NCBI GenBank assembly: GCA_015143295.1
Contig: CM026563.1
Location: 7,364,531 to 7,428,530, forward strand
DNA: 64,000 bases
Direction of reading: 5' to 3'
DNA from: Tetracentron sinense
Taxonomy: Eukaryota; Streptophyta; Magnoliopsida; Trochodendrales; Trochodendraceae
Part shown: positions 46,112-57,899 of the stretch, piece after piece
How positions within the stretch are numbered: the stretch's first letter is position 1
Layout of the letters: every line of letters begins with the position of its first letter
Notes under the pieces: generated by a model
Told to the model about the DNA's origin: nothing
What the model saw: the letters and a program-made list of their open reading frames with translations, nothing else
Databases searched by the model: none
Made by a program: the position numbers and the translations under genes

Positions 46112-46423
46112 TTTTATGCAGCTTCGGGGACAAGCCGTCTATTTAAATCAAAGAAGATGGTTTTTGAGTTCCTGCAGAAACAGGCTAGTGAAAGTGATAA
46201 GGTACGAGAAAGAGTGAAAATTGCTGCTAATATTAAGTGATTTCTTGAAATTACATGCCCTTTATTACTTTTGTAGCCTTCAAATGGATTTCACGATACA
46301 AAGCAAAATCATTTAATCTCTAAGCAAAAGAAGACTATTTCTGCCGAAGTCTTGGCGATGCCAACTAACCATAGTAGTCAAGAACAGACCGCCGTCATGG
46401 ATTCCTTCGGCCTCAGCAACTGA
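46112..46423 (+). CDS. MBD protein, exons 2 and 3
   Basis: Exon 2 (46112-46201, 90 bases, after TTATGCAG) reads FYAASGTSRLFKSKKMVFEF then LQKQASESDK, the second half of a plant MBD (family pattern FY.. G..RFRSKKEV..FL). Intron 46202-46276 is 75 bases, GTACGA..TTGTAG. Exon 3 (46277-46423) reads PSNGFHDTKQNHLISKQKKT then ISAEVLAMPT and ends MDSFGLSN-stop. Both exons are open and in phase 0, as is the donor of exon 1 at 38350. Joined, the product would be 212 residues. The long first intron would hold block C, a hAT-like element and a hairpin. Alternatively these exons belong with a lost exon 1. Confidence 0.65.
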
Positions 46424-46756
46424 GGATCTCAGTACTCTTGAGGGTATCCTTACTCTTACAACTCTCAGTCACTATAATCTGAATAAAGGTTTTGGAAACT
46501 TATTTTTCATTTTTCCTCTCTTTTGATATATGAGATAGTTGGTTTTACAGATGCTATGAAGATAACTGGAAACCACTGGACGACAGGAATTAGTGAAGAA
46601 AGCGGCGAAAATTGACCCCTCTCTCTCTCTTACATCACAAAATAAAGTCTCTTAAATCACAAATAAAGTACGCGTTCGTATATGTTGATACATTACTTCA
46701 GATGTTACAACTTGTAAGTGCAATTTCAGTTATTGCAGTTATACCTTCTGCTAGAA

Positions 46757-47044
46757 GGCCTCGGATTGTCTCTGGTGAAGCCAGAAAGGGCTTTTCTCAG
46801 GGTTCCATAGAATAGGGGACAAGTGGTGGAGAAGTCTAAAAAATCATGGGCCCATGATTTGGACTTCTCCACACATAATAAGACATGTGGCGATAAGTGT
46901 GTGAGAATAAGGGGGAGAGATATCAAATGGGAAGAAGTCAAAATCATGGGGAGAAAATGAAATGACTTCTCCCCATTTTAATGCCAACTGTCGCACAGTG
47001 TATGGAACCCTGAGACCAGGCTTTGCCAGAGACAATCCAAGGCC
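46757..47044. mobile_element. Mutator-like MITE, 288 bp
   Basis: Ends GGCCTCGGATTGTCTCTGG and complemented GGCCTTGGATTGTCTCTGG (one mismatch). Flanks CTGCTAGAA and CTGATAGAA form a 9-bp duplication with one mismatch, the Mutator signature. Internal GGAGAAGTC / GACTTCTCC and TTTTGACTTCTCC motifs are shared with 60412-60637 and 61848-62064. Confidence 0.85.
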
Positions 47045-47053
47045 CTGATAGAA

Positions 47054-47760
47054 TAATTGTACCATTAAGACAGTAGTTATATAAATACGATATTTTGGTC
47101 AGCTGTTAGGTATCTCTTCTTAGTAGCTCTTTTCTTGCAACTCGGTCATGGGGCTTCATAGTTCATATGAACATGGGTATGAAATAGCTGTTTAGAAAGG
47201 AACAAATGGGAATGTACTGTTAGTATACTTATAGCATCAGTCTACTGTCAGACTGCTTAGCTAATGTTTGCTTGAAGAGGTTTTCTATATGAGAATCACT
47301 AATCATTAGGAGACTACCATCTTTTTTCTTTTTCGTTTTTGTAGACATTATTTTTTTAGGTTAGTAGGAATAAAGTTAGTATTGGTTGTGTAGGCATTAT
47401 TTTTGTAAGTTAGTAGGAATAAAGTTAGTATTATTAGATGGTTAAATGATAGATTTTTCAACTGACAAACCAACTGACACCAACTCATAAGATCAATCAC
47501 AGTCCACTCAATCTGGGATACACAATACCCATCCGATGATCTGGATCAACAGCCAGGTGCATCAAACTTGATAGTTGATACCAATGGTTCAAAGCAATAG
47601 TACATGGTAGGGGAATGCAACACACTATCAACACCTCGTAGTTAGGGGTGGTAATCGGGCTGAATTTGGGCTTCAAGGCTTTTGCAAATGTGTCAGGCTT
47701 CGGCCTGGGCCTATTAAAAAATCATCAAAATCCAAGCCCACACCCAATCCATTGCCACGT

Positions 47761-47800
<40 letters not shown>

Positions 47801-49260
47801 TCAGCCCTTTCGGATAACCAATCTGTGATGTTATCGATTAAAAACATTTGATATATTTTAGGAATCTGTGGCAATATGGTAATTTACTCTGATATCTGTT
47901 GTACACCACGCACTTTCGTGAGGCCAAGATTCCTGTACACGAAATCCACGAAATTTGAGCTCATTTGCCCTTTGGAAAGTTGGGTGTTGTTGCCTTATAT
48001 TCTCTGTTGGGTACTAGACTTCGCAAAGGAATATAAGGGTCCACAACTCCTTCATTTGTCAGGCCTTTTTAGAGTGAGTGTATGGGTGTACTCTTATAGC
48101 ATTTTGGCGGTTACCTTATGTCTAATTGTGTGTGTTTAGTGTTCCCTTATACCAAAAAAAAAAAAATAACCATTTCTTGTCGATAGAGAAAATAGTCTCA
48201 ATATTCCCATAGAAAATGGGGATGATAATTGAGGCTTTAAACAATCCAAAATCAAAGCTGATTGTGTTATATTTGGGCTCGATTCAATTATATGATTCAA
48301 TTATCCTTACAAAAAAAAATTATATCAATGCAAATTCAAACCGGATTGTGTTATATCCTAACTTGGTTTGATTATATTATTTGATTACATGAATTTGAAT
48401 TGATATACATGAAATAGAGTATTTTTGTTCAACTTGGTTTATATATTTGAGTTTGAATATTGTCTCAATGATTTGATTATTTTAGTAACTATTTTTGAAA
48501 GCATAAATGAAGTTAAAAGAAAAAGGTTTTGTTTAAATTATAAGATACTATTTTATCATTATTATATTAAAATAATAATTTAATATGGTTATTTAGGAGA
48601 TACATATCAATATAAATATTTTAGTCTTATAGATTTATAGTGAAAGGAATATTTATTTGAACATATTAATGTGACAGTAACTATGAACAAAAGTTCGGTT
48701 GAAGAGAAAACGTGATCAATAAAAAAAATATGTGGGTAGGTGGTTTGGAAATTACAATACAAATTAAAGGTATTTCTAGTAAGAGCAATAGTCCCTTCGT
48801 CGGCCGAGGAGGGGATTATTCCTCATCGCTCTCACATAGCCGACCCTTCAACTCCCATTAACTTGGGTTAGTTTTTTTTTAACCTTGTAGTTAATTTATT
48901 TTATTTTATTTTTCTTAAAACCAAGGGTAGATGGGTGAACCTTAAGGGTGGATGAATCTTAACCACGGTTAAATGAGGTTAGAAGGGGGACACATGGTAA
49001 AAAAATGGTAGCCAAGACGCCCCTCCTCGTGCCATTGATCGAGGAGGTGATTACGCTTCACCGACCGAGGAGGTGATTATTTTCCTTCTAATAATCAAAA
49101 GTTATTTCAATAATTTTTAAACTACCCCATCAAGGCATATTTTCGGATTACTCTAATTAGTTATTCTCTTAATGTAAGGCCACTTATAAACAAATAGGTA
49201 AAAGTAATTTTCTAATTGTTCTAAATTCTTATAAGTTGAATTTATCAAATTCAATTTTTC
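47054..49260. other. Unassigned; CT microsatellite and transposon remnants
   Basis: (CT)n at 47765-47799. TAGGGGTGGTAATCGGGC at 47643 looks like a hAT-type end without a found partner. 48783-49090 contains GTCGGCCGAGGAGGGGATTA with opposed copies and a foldback-family arm. The frame at 47876-48139 is not recognised. Confidence 0.45.
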
Positions 49261-49265
49261 TCGTC

Positions 49266-49450
49266 GGGTTGCTAACTCAACGGTATAGTACTCAGCTTTT
49301 AAGTGCTGCTAGGATTTTTTACACATTTGGATGAAGCAAAGTATTTGTCCATACCATCGGTAGAGTTTCTAATACCGCGACTGATTCTGAAAGGGAATGA
49401 ATGAAAAAAATAACATGTCGTATCAATGAAAAACTCTGATAATTTGTTAC
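49266..49450 (+). other. trnK-UUU: Plastid DNA insertion: trnK-UUU 5' exon and start of its intron
   Basis: 49266-49302 matches the 37-base 5' exon of chloroplast tRNA-Lys (GGGTTGCTAACTCAACGGTA, ending in the anticodon arm CTTTTAA), followed by the group II intron start and the stretch GGTAGAGTTTCTAATACC and CTGAAAGGGAATGAATG that lies upstream of matK in plastid genomes. Some substitutions (TATAG for TAGAG; AGGATT for AGCATC) show it is a nuclear copy (NUPT). No matK or 3' exon follows, so it cannot make a tRNA. Confidence 0.85.
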
Positions 49451-49867
49451 TTTGAGTTGTGCCCTATTCTCAAGCATTTCATACTCTCAGCCAAAATCAA
49501 CACTTTAAAAGGTATTGATTTTTGGTAAAGAGTAGGCGAAAGTAAGGAATGCTTGAGAGTATGGTTAAGATGCCTCTAAGCTACTTTTTAGTTTCCTAAC
49601 AAACAAAAGGTACTTTTAACGAGCAATAGTCCCCCCTCGGCCAAGTAGGAGACTATTTATCATCTCCCTCAAAAGCCCTTTAAACAATGGTGAACAAGTT
49701 TTAATCCCTACAGATAATTTTTTCTAAAAACTGATTAGATGCTTTAACTCTAACGATTAGTAAATCTTAACCACGGTTAAAGAGAATAAAAAGAGACACA
49801 TGTCACAAACAAGAGGGCGAGACGATAAATCCCCTCTTCAGGTGAAGAGGGGATTTTTTCTGAAATC

Positions 49868-50183
49868 GAATCACAACCAATTGCGATGAACCTTGGGAGA
49901 GTCAATCGTACCCATAGGTTAACACATATCCCTTTTAACCCCTATTAACCGTGGTTAAGATTTACTACTCTTAGGGTTCGACAATCTTACCTTGATTTTT
50001 AGATTTTTTTTAAAAGTAACCTTAGGGTTGAAATTTAATTTTTGTTCTTAAAAGCAAGATTAGATTATTGAACCCTAAGGGTTAATGAGTCTTAACAATG
50101 GTTAATAGGGGTTAAAAGGGACACGTGTTGACTTGTGGGTGTGATTGAACTCTCCCGAGTTCAATCGCGGTTGGCTGTGATTC
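49868..50183. mobile_element. Complete foldback element of the TTAACCGTGGTTAAG family
   Basis: Ends GAATCACAACCAATTGCGAT and complemented GAATCACAGCCAACCGCGAT. Arms continue inward through CCCTTTTAACCCCTATTAAC / GTTAATAGGGGTTAAAAGGG and CCTTGATTTTTAGA. About 150-base arms leave only a short loop. This copy shows the outer ends best. Target duplication not determined. Confidence 0.75.
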
Positions 50184-50639
50184 AATCTCTTATTTTCCAC
50201 ATTTCAAATATCTTGTTCTTGAGTTAGGATCATATCCAATCGCAGTTGAACTCGCAATTGCATACACAAGTCAGTGTGTGTCACTTTTAACACTCATTAA
50301 ATGTGGTTAAGATTTGCTATAACTCTTAATTTTCAACAATCAAAACTTTGTTTTTAGGGGAAAAGTATTAAGAAATTATTAATCTTAAAGGTTAAAACTT
50401 GTTAAGTTGAAGAACCTTTCTGAGTGCGACTAAACCTCCCATCACAATTGTACAGGATATGAACTCCTTGTTCTTAGAGGGGTTGGAAAGTCTTAAAATT
50501 CTTTAAAAATTATTTATAATAAAATTATTCATCTCATTATCAATGGAAAAAAAGTCAATAAAATGTAAAATTTCAAAGGGTACCATAGCCATTCAATAGA
50601 ACTTAAAACTTTTTTCTGGTGAAATGTTATCATGTAACT

Positions 50640-51090
50640 AACACAGATCGGATCTGACTATATCCAAATCCGACATATCTGAATCTAATTTGAGATTCGT
50701 CGGGATTCTGACTTACTCAATCCAAATTCAAATCCGATTATTTATATAAGATTCAAATCCAATCCGATTAATGTTAATTTTTTAAAATTATATTTTATTC
50801 ATTAAAAAATCTATTACGACCTTATTTCGCTTTGATTAATGTTAATATCTTTAAAATTAATACTTTAAACATATAAAAATTCATGTAATATATCCAAAAT
50901 GATAAAACAACTATATTGCATAAGTCCCTTTAAATCTATTATATATATTAATCAAGGAATATGACAATCGGATCCAATCATCCTATATTCAGATATGTTC
51001 GGTTATAATCGGATTTAAATCCATATCCGATCTAATGGATCATTAATTGGGTAATCGGGTCGGTTTTGATCCGATTCATTGATAGCCCTA
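50640..51090. repeat. Probable transposon remnant with ATCCGAT repeats
   Basis: Right end complemented reads TAGGGCTATCAATGAATCGG, a common hAT-type end; the left end (ATCGGATCTGACTATATCC) is worn. Immediately upstream of the TPI promoter. Confidence 0.4.
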
Positions 51091-51210
51091 CACACCATGC
51101 AATTGGCATGGTGTTTGTGTTATTCCATTTTCCGAAAAAGAAAAGGGTATATTCAAAAAAGATCCGGGAGCATTATAGTGATTTCAGTGAAAAAGTCGAT
51201 ATTTTCTATG

Positions 51211-51216
51211 TATAAA
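51211..51216 (+). promoter_or_regulatory. Candidate TATA box of TPI
   Basis: TATAAA, about 106 bases before the TPI ATG, in a non-repetitive stretch. Position suits a leader of roughly 70-80 bases. Confidence 0.45.
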
Positions 51217-51321
51217 ATCATCTCCAGAGACTCCAACCCACCAAAACCAAACCAAAGCTTTAGAGTTTAGACATATCTCGAGTCTTTTTCTTGGGCTATC
51301 TTCTCGTATTTGTCGTTAAAA

Positions 51322-52706
51322 ATGGGCAGAAAGTTCTTCGTCGGCGGTAACTGGAAATGCGTAAGTCTCTGATATATATTTGTTCTTACATTTTCATAAG
51401 TTTTAGCTCTCTGATCCTTAGATATGCTTACGAGCTTGGAATCTGGAATCGAACGCAATGGTTTCAATTTATATATTCATTTCATGGATGCTGATTTCTG
51501 TTTATGTGATCCGATCTTGCAATAGTTACTGGAATTAGGGTTAGGGTTATGATTGATGTAATCTCAGTCTCAGTTATTTTATTTTCTCTGGATTTCGAAT
51601 GTGAAGATAGATCACTTATTCGATTCAATCATCCATACTTGCCGATCTGTAATGGGGAAGTATATGGTACTGCCATGCAGTATCAGTGGAGCCTCTATAT
51701 CACTACCGATTGTTTGAAAAAGTAAAGAACCAGACACTGTCTATCGATGAACACAGAATCAAATTTCGAGTTCTTGAATATTGAATTATGTGTGAAATAT
51801 CGAAGCTAATTTGGGTTGAACTGAATCTCCATGCAGAACGGAACCGGCGAAGAGGTGAAGAAGATCGTCTCAATGCTGAATGAAGCTGAAGTACACTCAG
51901 AAGATGTTGTGGGTAAGTGGATGCAATTGTTTCTATCCACTGAAATTATTTATACATTCTTATATTTAATGGTGGGTTACATTCACTGCCTATGTGTTTC
52001 AGTACCGTTCAAAGAATATATCTGTTCATCTATTTTCATTGAAAATAACGAGAATATAAAATCCTTGAAACAATTAAAAATATGGAAATATGGCCATGTA
52101 GATACATAACTTGTGTGTTGCCCCTCTTCTCTAACAAGGTGCAAGTGCCCAAACTCAGAAGCAGCAAATCCCAATTTTAGCTCATTTTGGTTCCCACTTC
52201 CCAGTTCTTATGTCGTGGGACAAATTTTTCTGGTTTGTGTGGTGTGGTGAAATTTGGCATATTTGTGGAAGTTCATAATTCATATATTATCATCACTCAC
52301 TCACTCTAGGGCTAAGTTAAAAATGAGTGCTACTTTTAGTTTATGTGAACGTCGACTCTCAAAAGATTTTGTAGTCATTAATCAAGAATTAATATTTGCA
52401 AAAAAATTCCGTTTAATTTGTGTAGTTGAGAAATATTCTCCGTGTCGTTTCGTTTTGTGTTTTATATAATTTATTTCTCTAGTACATAAACAATCCCTCA
52501 CTTTCTTACTTTATTATTTGAAGTTAGTTTTATATTTACGGGTCTGCAAGTTGTTGATGGGGGTGTAAATGTGTTCTTGCAGAGGTTGTGGTAAGCCCTC
52601 CATATGTGTTTCTTCCCTTGGTGAAGAGTTTATTGCGGCCCGATTTTCATGTCGCGGCACAAAACTGTTGGGTGAATAAAGGCGGTGCTTTCACTGGCGA
52701 GGTTAG
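51322..52706 (+). CDS. TPI: Triosephosphate isomerase, cytosolic, exons 1-3
   Basis: Exon 1 51322-51360 gives [13 protein letters not shown] (active-site Asn and Lys in GGNWK); exon 2 51837-51912 gives [25 protein letters not shown]; exon 3 52583-52706 gives [39 protein letters not shown]. All borders are GT..AG, phases run 0, 1, 2 as needed, and no stop or shift is present. The enzyme interconverts dihydroxyacetone phosphate and glyceraldehyde 3-phosphate in glycolysis. The start lacks a transit peptide, so cytosolic. Exons 4-9 (active-site His and Glu) are not seen in the remaining 11 kb; intron 3 may be very long (it holds a hAT-like element), or the gene is broken. Confidence 0.9.
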
Positions 52707-52960
52707 GTATGTTTAGACTTTAGATCTACTCCTAATTATCTCTATGTTGTTGCAGTCCTCTACCTGTAGTTATGTTGAGTGTTGACCCTTCCATGATACT
52801 TAGGCTGAAATCTCACCACCCACTTTTGACATGTGTATAGTAGATTATAGACAAGACACTTGTGTGCACGTAATCATAACCCTTAAATGGATTATGGTTG
52901 CCTTACATGTGTGAAAACATGTGTAGACTCTTAGGCTGCCAGCCATGCAGAACCCACAAC

Positions 52961-54611
52961 CAAGGTTTGAAATATTGATAATATCGGCAATATATTTCGA
53001 TAGCGCCCATCACCGACACATTTATACCATGTTTTAAAAAAAATACATCATATCGGGAGATATCGGCCATATCGGAGATATCGGCGATATCTTCCGATAT
53101 CGACCAAATTTGGAAGAATTTTTTTTTTTTTCCAGATGTGCATGCATCATCCAAAAAACAAAAGAATTCATTCATGCAAAAAATCAAACATATTCTTTAA
53201 TTTTTTTTTTAAAAAAATGGTTGAAGGTAGAGAAGAAGGAAGATGAGGAAGGCAAGAGGGTACATACCTCTCACCGTCGCCGTCTCCATCACCATCTTCG
53301 TGAGTTTCCGTGGTTGTCGTGGGTTATAGCATTTGCCATTGAGGTCATCCCCTTTCCCCTCTTCTTTCCTTTCCTCTCAGCTTTCCCCCCCCCCCCCCCA
53401 CCCGGTTCTGTTGTTCAAATACGAAGAGGGCTTACCCTCTTATCTTTTAAGTTATCAATGATAAACCTAATAAGGTTTTCTAAGGTCACTCCAGCCCTGT
53501 GGGACTTACCCTATTATCTTTAACTTATTAAGTATGACCCTAATAAGGGAATTCTAAGGTCACTCCAACCCTGTGTAATACTTCTCTTATGTTTTAACTT
53601 AAATAACCTTAACAAGGGTATGATAGGGTCACTCCTAGTCCTATGTCATTAAACATATTTTCTTATGTTTTAACTTTAGTAACCCTAACAAGGGTATGCT
53701 AGGGTCACTCCACCAAATTATATTTTACACCTAATGATAAAAATTAATATTGATTTATACCATGCACCAAATGCAAAAAAAAAAAATGTATTAAAATTTT
53801 AATATATAGTCTTTTTTATTTTAAGGATTATACTTGAAATTCATTAATATTTTATTTAGTTATAAATTTTAATAATGTTCTATTATTATTATTAATAGTT
53901 AACAATTCTAAATAATGTACTTAGTAGCATCCACCAAATAATATAACTTATTTAACTAATAAAAAAATATATAAAGAAATTTAATATACTTAAATATATT
54001 AATTACATTAAAAGTGTTGATATTTTCAAACAAATTATTAATCTATTAAAAAATATAAAATATTATTAATCGAGACAGTGGAAGCCATTGGAACGACTTT
54101 ACACATCTAATGCTATTCACGGTTTTCTTTGTTAAAAATCATATATTAAAAACATGGATAAGGGTCCTGCACATTTAAATAAAATTACAAAAAAAGAATC
54201 AAGGGTTTTGGTGCTTGATTATATTATGTGTTTGACATTAATATGTATTGGTGATGCACTAGGCAACTCCTTCTGGAGGTTATTGTAGTTTTTTTTATGG
54301 GTTGTATTATGTTTGTTTGTATTATTATGAATCTTCTAAATTATGAATTTATGATTGATTGAGAAATGAATGAAACATGAATCAATCATACATTATCGTC
54401 ACTCGTCAGTGCACATCTTTGCTCTCTTCTCATTGCGTCTTTTATGTAAATTGTTGTTTTTGAAATTTTTTTATTCTAAAATGTGTATTAACATCTATTT
54501 TAATATTTCCTGAAGTTTCACTGCAAAATTCCATGTTTTACCTCATTTTTTTATAATTTTTCCAAAAATCACCGATAAACGATATATCTTCTATTGACAT
54601 TTAGAACCTTG
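52961..54611. mobile_element. hAT-like element, 1651 bp, in TPI intron 3
   Basis: Perfect 8-bp flank CCCACAAC (52953-52960, 54612-54619). Ends CAAGGTTTGAAAT and complemented CAAGGTTCTAAAT. GATATCGG motifs cluster near the left end (53050-53105) and ATCACCGATAAACGATATAT near the right end. Inside: a C-run at 53386-53399 and four short repeats around CCTAATAAGG..TTCTAAGGTCACTCC (53470-53710). No transposase frame recognised. Confidence 0.85.
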
Positions 54612-54679
54612 CCCACAACGGCCACCGCGTAACCCCCCAGCAGGAAGGGAAAACATTTTGCTGCACAACTTCAACTAAT

Positions 54680-55300
54680 TAGAGGCTCTCACGTGGACCC
54701 TTGCTGTAGCAGGGGTTTTCCTCATGCCTTCAATTTCAATCCGTTCAGAAGCCACTACATGGTCCTAGTATCGAGGGATAAACCCATGTTAGGAAAGCTA
54801 ACCAATTATAAAGGTGGAAGCATCACGGGTTTAACCCTTGCTTCTTTAATTAAAACAATCAATGGCCACCATGTGGCCTTGGCAGCCGCAAGAGATTAAC
54901 CTTTGCACCCTAAATTTTGACTTATTAAGGCCACCACATGGCCTTGGCAGTAGCAAGGGGTTAACCCATTGTTGCCAAATTCAAGCAAATCAGAGGGCAC
55001 CGCATGGCCCTAGCAGGAACAACGGATTAACTCTTGCTTCCATATTAAATCCAATGAGAGGCCATCACATGTCCCCTCATAGCAACAAGGAGTAAGCCCC
55101 TACTGGCAAAGTTAAGCCCATCAAAGGCCACCGCATGGCTGCTGGTAGCAGAAGGGGGGAAACTCCGGTTGTGAAATGAAATCAAATGGGAGGCCACATC
55201 GCGGCCCCTCGTAAGTCATAACAGTAAAGTACTAATGGGTAAACCCTCGTTGCCAATGTATCCATTAAGAGGCAACCATGTGGCCTCTTGCAACCATAGT
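54680..55300. repeat. Degenerate satellite-like array, about 75-85 bp units
   Basis: Repeated theme GGCCACCACATGGCCTTGGC, AGCAAGGGGTTAACCC, TTGCCAAATT, AATCAGAG at least seven times with 20-30% divergence. Short frames within it are by-products. The same theme resumes at 57900-58510. Confidence 0.8.
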
Positions 55301-57899
55301 AACAATGTTCTTTTTAAATGTGTTGAATAATTCTCGACTTTTTCGTCGAACGATTAATTTAGGGATTATTGGCGTCTTTTTGAAAAAATATAACCTTTTA
55401 AATAAGTCACAAATTAAATGGAAATTATTCATGATTTTTGAAAAATTCCTAAATAAGTAACTAATATATGAATCATATTGTTTTGTAATTTTCATAAATT
55501 ATAATCTTATTTTGTATTTGTTCATATCTTTCCTTGCAGTTTTCTCAATTTTATTTTGAATTGTTTGAATTTCGCCAAATTTTTATTAACCAAATAATTT
55601 CCGATCTTCGCCTTGGCGACTATACTCGCAATTGCAAGGGATAAACCCATGCTGCCAACTTTAGGGGCAGGTGTTAGGCACCCCTAAGCTGCCTCCCGAG
55701 AGTGGTTACCTATTCCTTAAGTCCAAATCAATTTTAAGGAAATTACAAAAAAAAAAATTAACATACCATTCATCATGTTAATTAAGGATAAATATCATGT
55801 TGAACAAAGAGACATACATATGCAAAAGACGAATAAAAGAAATCAAACCTAGCCGGGTTGAACCCAAGGCCCACATACCGGAATTAAGGTGATGAAGCCA
55901 ATCGTAGTTCGCGAGCATGCTAACTTGATTTTTTGATTATGTGAATGTTTTTGAGATTTTTTTATTATTTTAGCAGTTTAGTCTCATGCAGTGAGCAATG
56001 GTAGAGTTGGACAAAGCTTAAACCAAGCCTAGTGCTCATCTTAGGGCACTGGAATTGCAACAGAATATGGGTGCACAAATGTAAACAAGAGAGAAAGAAA
56101 GGGGTCAACCTAGGGGGGGCTGATTGCAATTGTAGCACAGACCAAAAACTTGTCTGGGCTGTTTCTAGGTTATTTGAAGTCTGAATCACTCCCCGTTTTT
56201 TGCCATGTTCCTCAAATCTAGAATAGTTTCACATATATTAAATCTGGAATTTTTGGATTAGGAGAGGTAGGTCTGGCCGGAGAACAACTAGTTCATTTTG
56301 AACTATGGGTACTGGAATCCGAATTCAGATGGGTGCATAACTATTTTTTCTGGATTCCAAAGGTATAGGGTAGCCTAGATATGAAATTTGAGCTATTTCC
56401 GAGCTCAGTAGATGGGCCTTTGGATTTTCCAAAGTGTATGAATACACTGCATAGAATTCAAAGAAATAATCCTGAACCAGTGAAGAAACCCCTTTTTATA
56501 GCTGAAAACAGACCAAAAAAGGGATGTTTCCACTGGTTCATACTTTAGAGCCTCCTTCCGTAGACCAAGTCAAAAATTAGTTAATCATAGGCTCATAGCC
56601 AATTATGCAAGAAGCGAGCAATAAAGATGAAAAGAAAACAAGAAGGGAAGGATTACACTTAATCACCCGACGGTATGTCACTCCTACCACAAATCGACAA
56701 CCTCCTCTTTTAAGGACCTCCAAGTGAGGAAAAGGCCTAAGTTGTATAGGGCCCCTTTCTAACAAGACTAGGATAGACTATGCTAAAGGAAGAAAGGTGA
56801 AAGGAAAGACGGTAGAGGATCTTCACTAAGGCAAAAGGGAACTAGGGATTTCCTACCAAGGCTTAGAATTTCTCCACTCAAGTCTATAGTTCCTTCACCA
56901 AGGCTAAAGTTGATCTCTAAGGGGCTAAGGGATGAGTATTTATAAGAAAACTAAGGGGTTGAGGTATGTCTTTTACAAGGGGGTAAAAGAAGTTAGTGGT
57001 AAAGAGTTGAGTGTTGTAAGGGGTGTAGAGAGGAGGTAAGTTGTCAAAGAGATAGAAGGAGAAGGGGGGAGGGCGGGTTGTGTGTTCTAGGGGTTTAGGG
57101 GATGAGTTGTCTAAGGGAGGGAATGAGAGAGAGAGAGAGAGAGAGAGAGTGAAGTGATGGTTGAGTGGTGTAATGGGTATAAGAGAGTTAATTTTGTAAG
57201 ATGTGCAAGAGAGTTGATGAGTTAAGTGTTGAATGTTGTAAGGGGTGTAAGAGAGTTGATGGGTTTTGTAGGAGATTTGATGAGTTAAGGGTCAAGTGTT
57301 GTAAGGGGTGTAAGAGAGTTGGTGAGTTTGTAGACTGAGGTATTGAGTATGAGTTGTTGGGTGTGGGTTAGGTGGATATGGGTATGTGGAATTGGTTTTT
57401 AGGATTATGGGTTATTAATAGATGGGTCATGGTTCATGATCATGGGTATGTAGGTTGGATTTGAAAGGCTTTACAGGAGGGTCCTATGGTTTGAGATGGA
57501 GTCTTATGATTTAGAAAAGGGTCATAGCGTTTGAGAATTCTCTTAGGATATTGGTAAATGAAGATTTCAGGGTTTAGATGGTGGGTCTTAAGAATTTAGG
57601 TCGGGTCCTAAGGTTTAGGAAGGAGCTTGGGGGGGCTAGGGTTTGGAAGGAGTTAAAGGGGGCCCTAGGGGTTGGAAGGTAAAAGGGGGGGTCCTAGGGC
57701 TTGAAGGGGGTCCTATGGTTGGGACGATGGTAATACCATGGCGCACTTAGGGGTGCAAAAAGAGGTGCTTACACTTGCTGAAATCATGTTTTATATTATT
57801 TATATGCAAATTTGATGAATAATTTGGCACACTTAAAATTTGCGAATTATTTTGCAGGGGTAAAATTTGCTAACCTTTCAAAAAAAAAATCGCTGAATT
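55301..57899. other. Sequence interrupting the satellite-like array
   Basis: Contains TGTTAGGCACCCCTAAG at 55671 and the opposed CTTAGGGGTGC at 57747 followed by GTGCTTACA, suggesting ends of an inserted element of about 2.1 kb. Its right part is a run of degenerate GTTGTAAGGGGTGTAAGAGA (57000-57330) and GGGTCCTAGGG repeats (57480-57720), and an AG run at 57128-57150. No transposon proteins recognised. Confidence 0.45.

Noticed and set aside
49266-49302. Functional tRNA-Lys gene
   Set aside because: Only the 5' exon with part of a group II intron is present; plastid-derived fragment.
53110-53523. 137-codon frame
   Set aside because: Lies wholly inside the hAT-like element 52961-54611, spans T- and C-runs, and shows no transposase motif.
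54693-55095. Two overlapping frames suggesting a repeat protein
   Set aside because: By-products of the satellite-like array; unit length is not a constant multiple of three.
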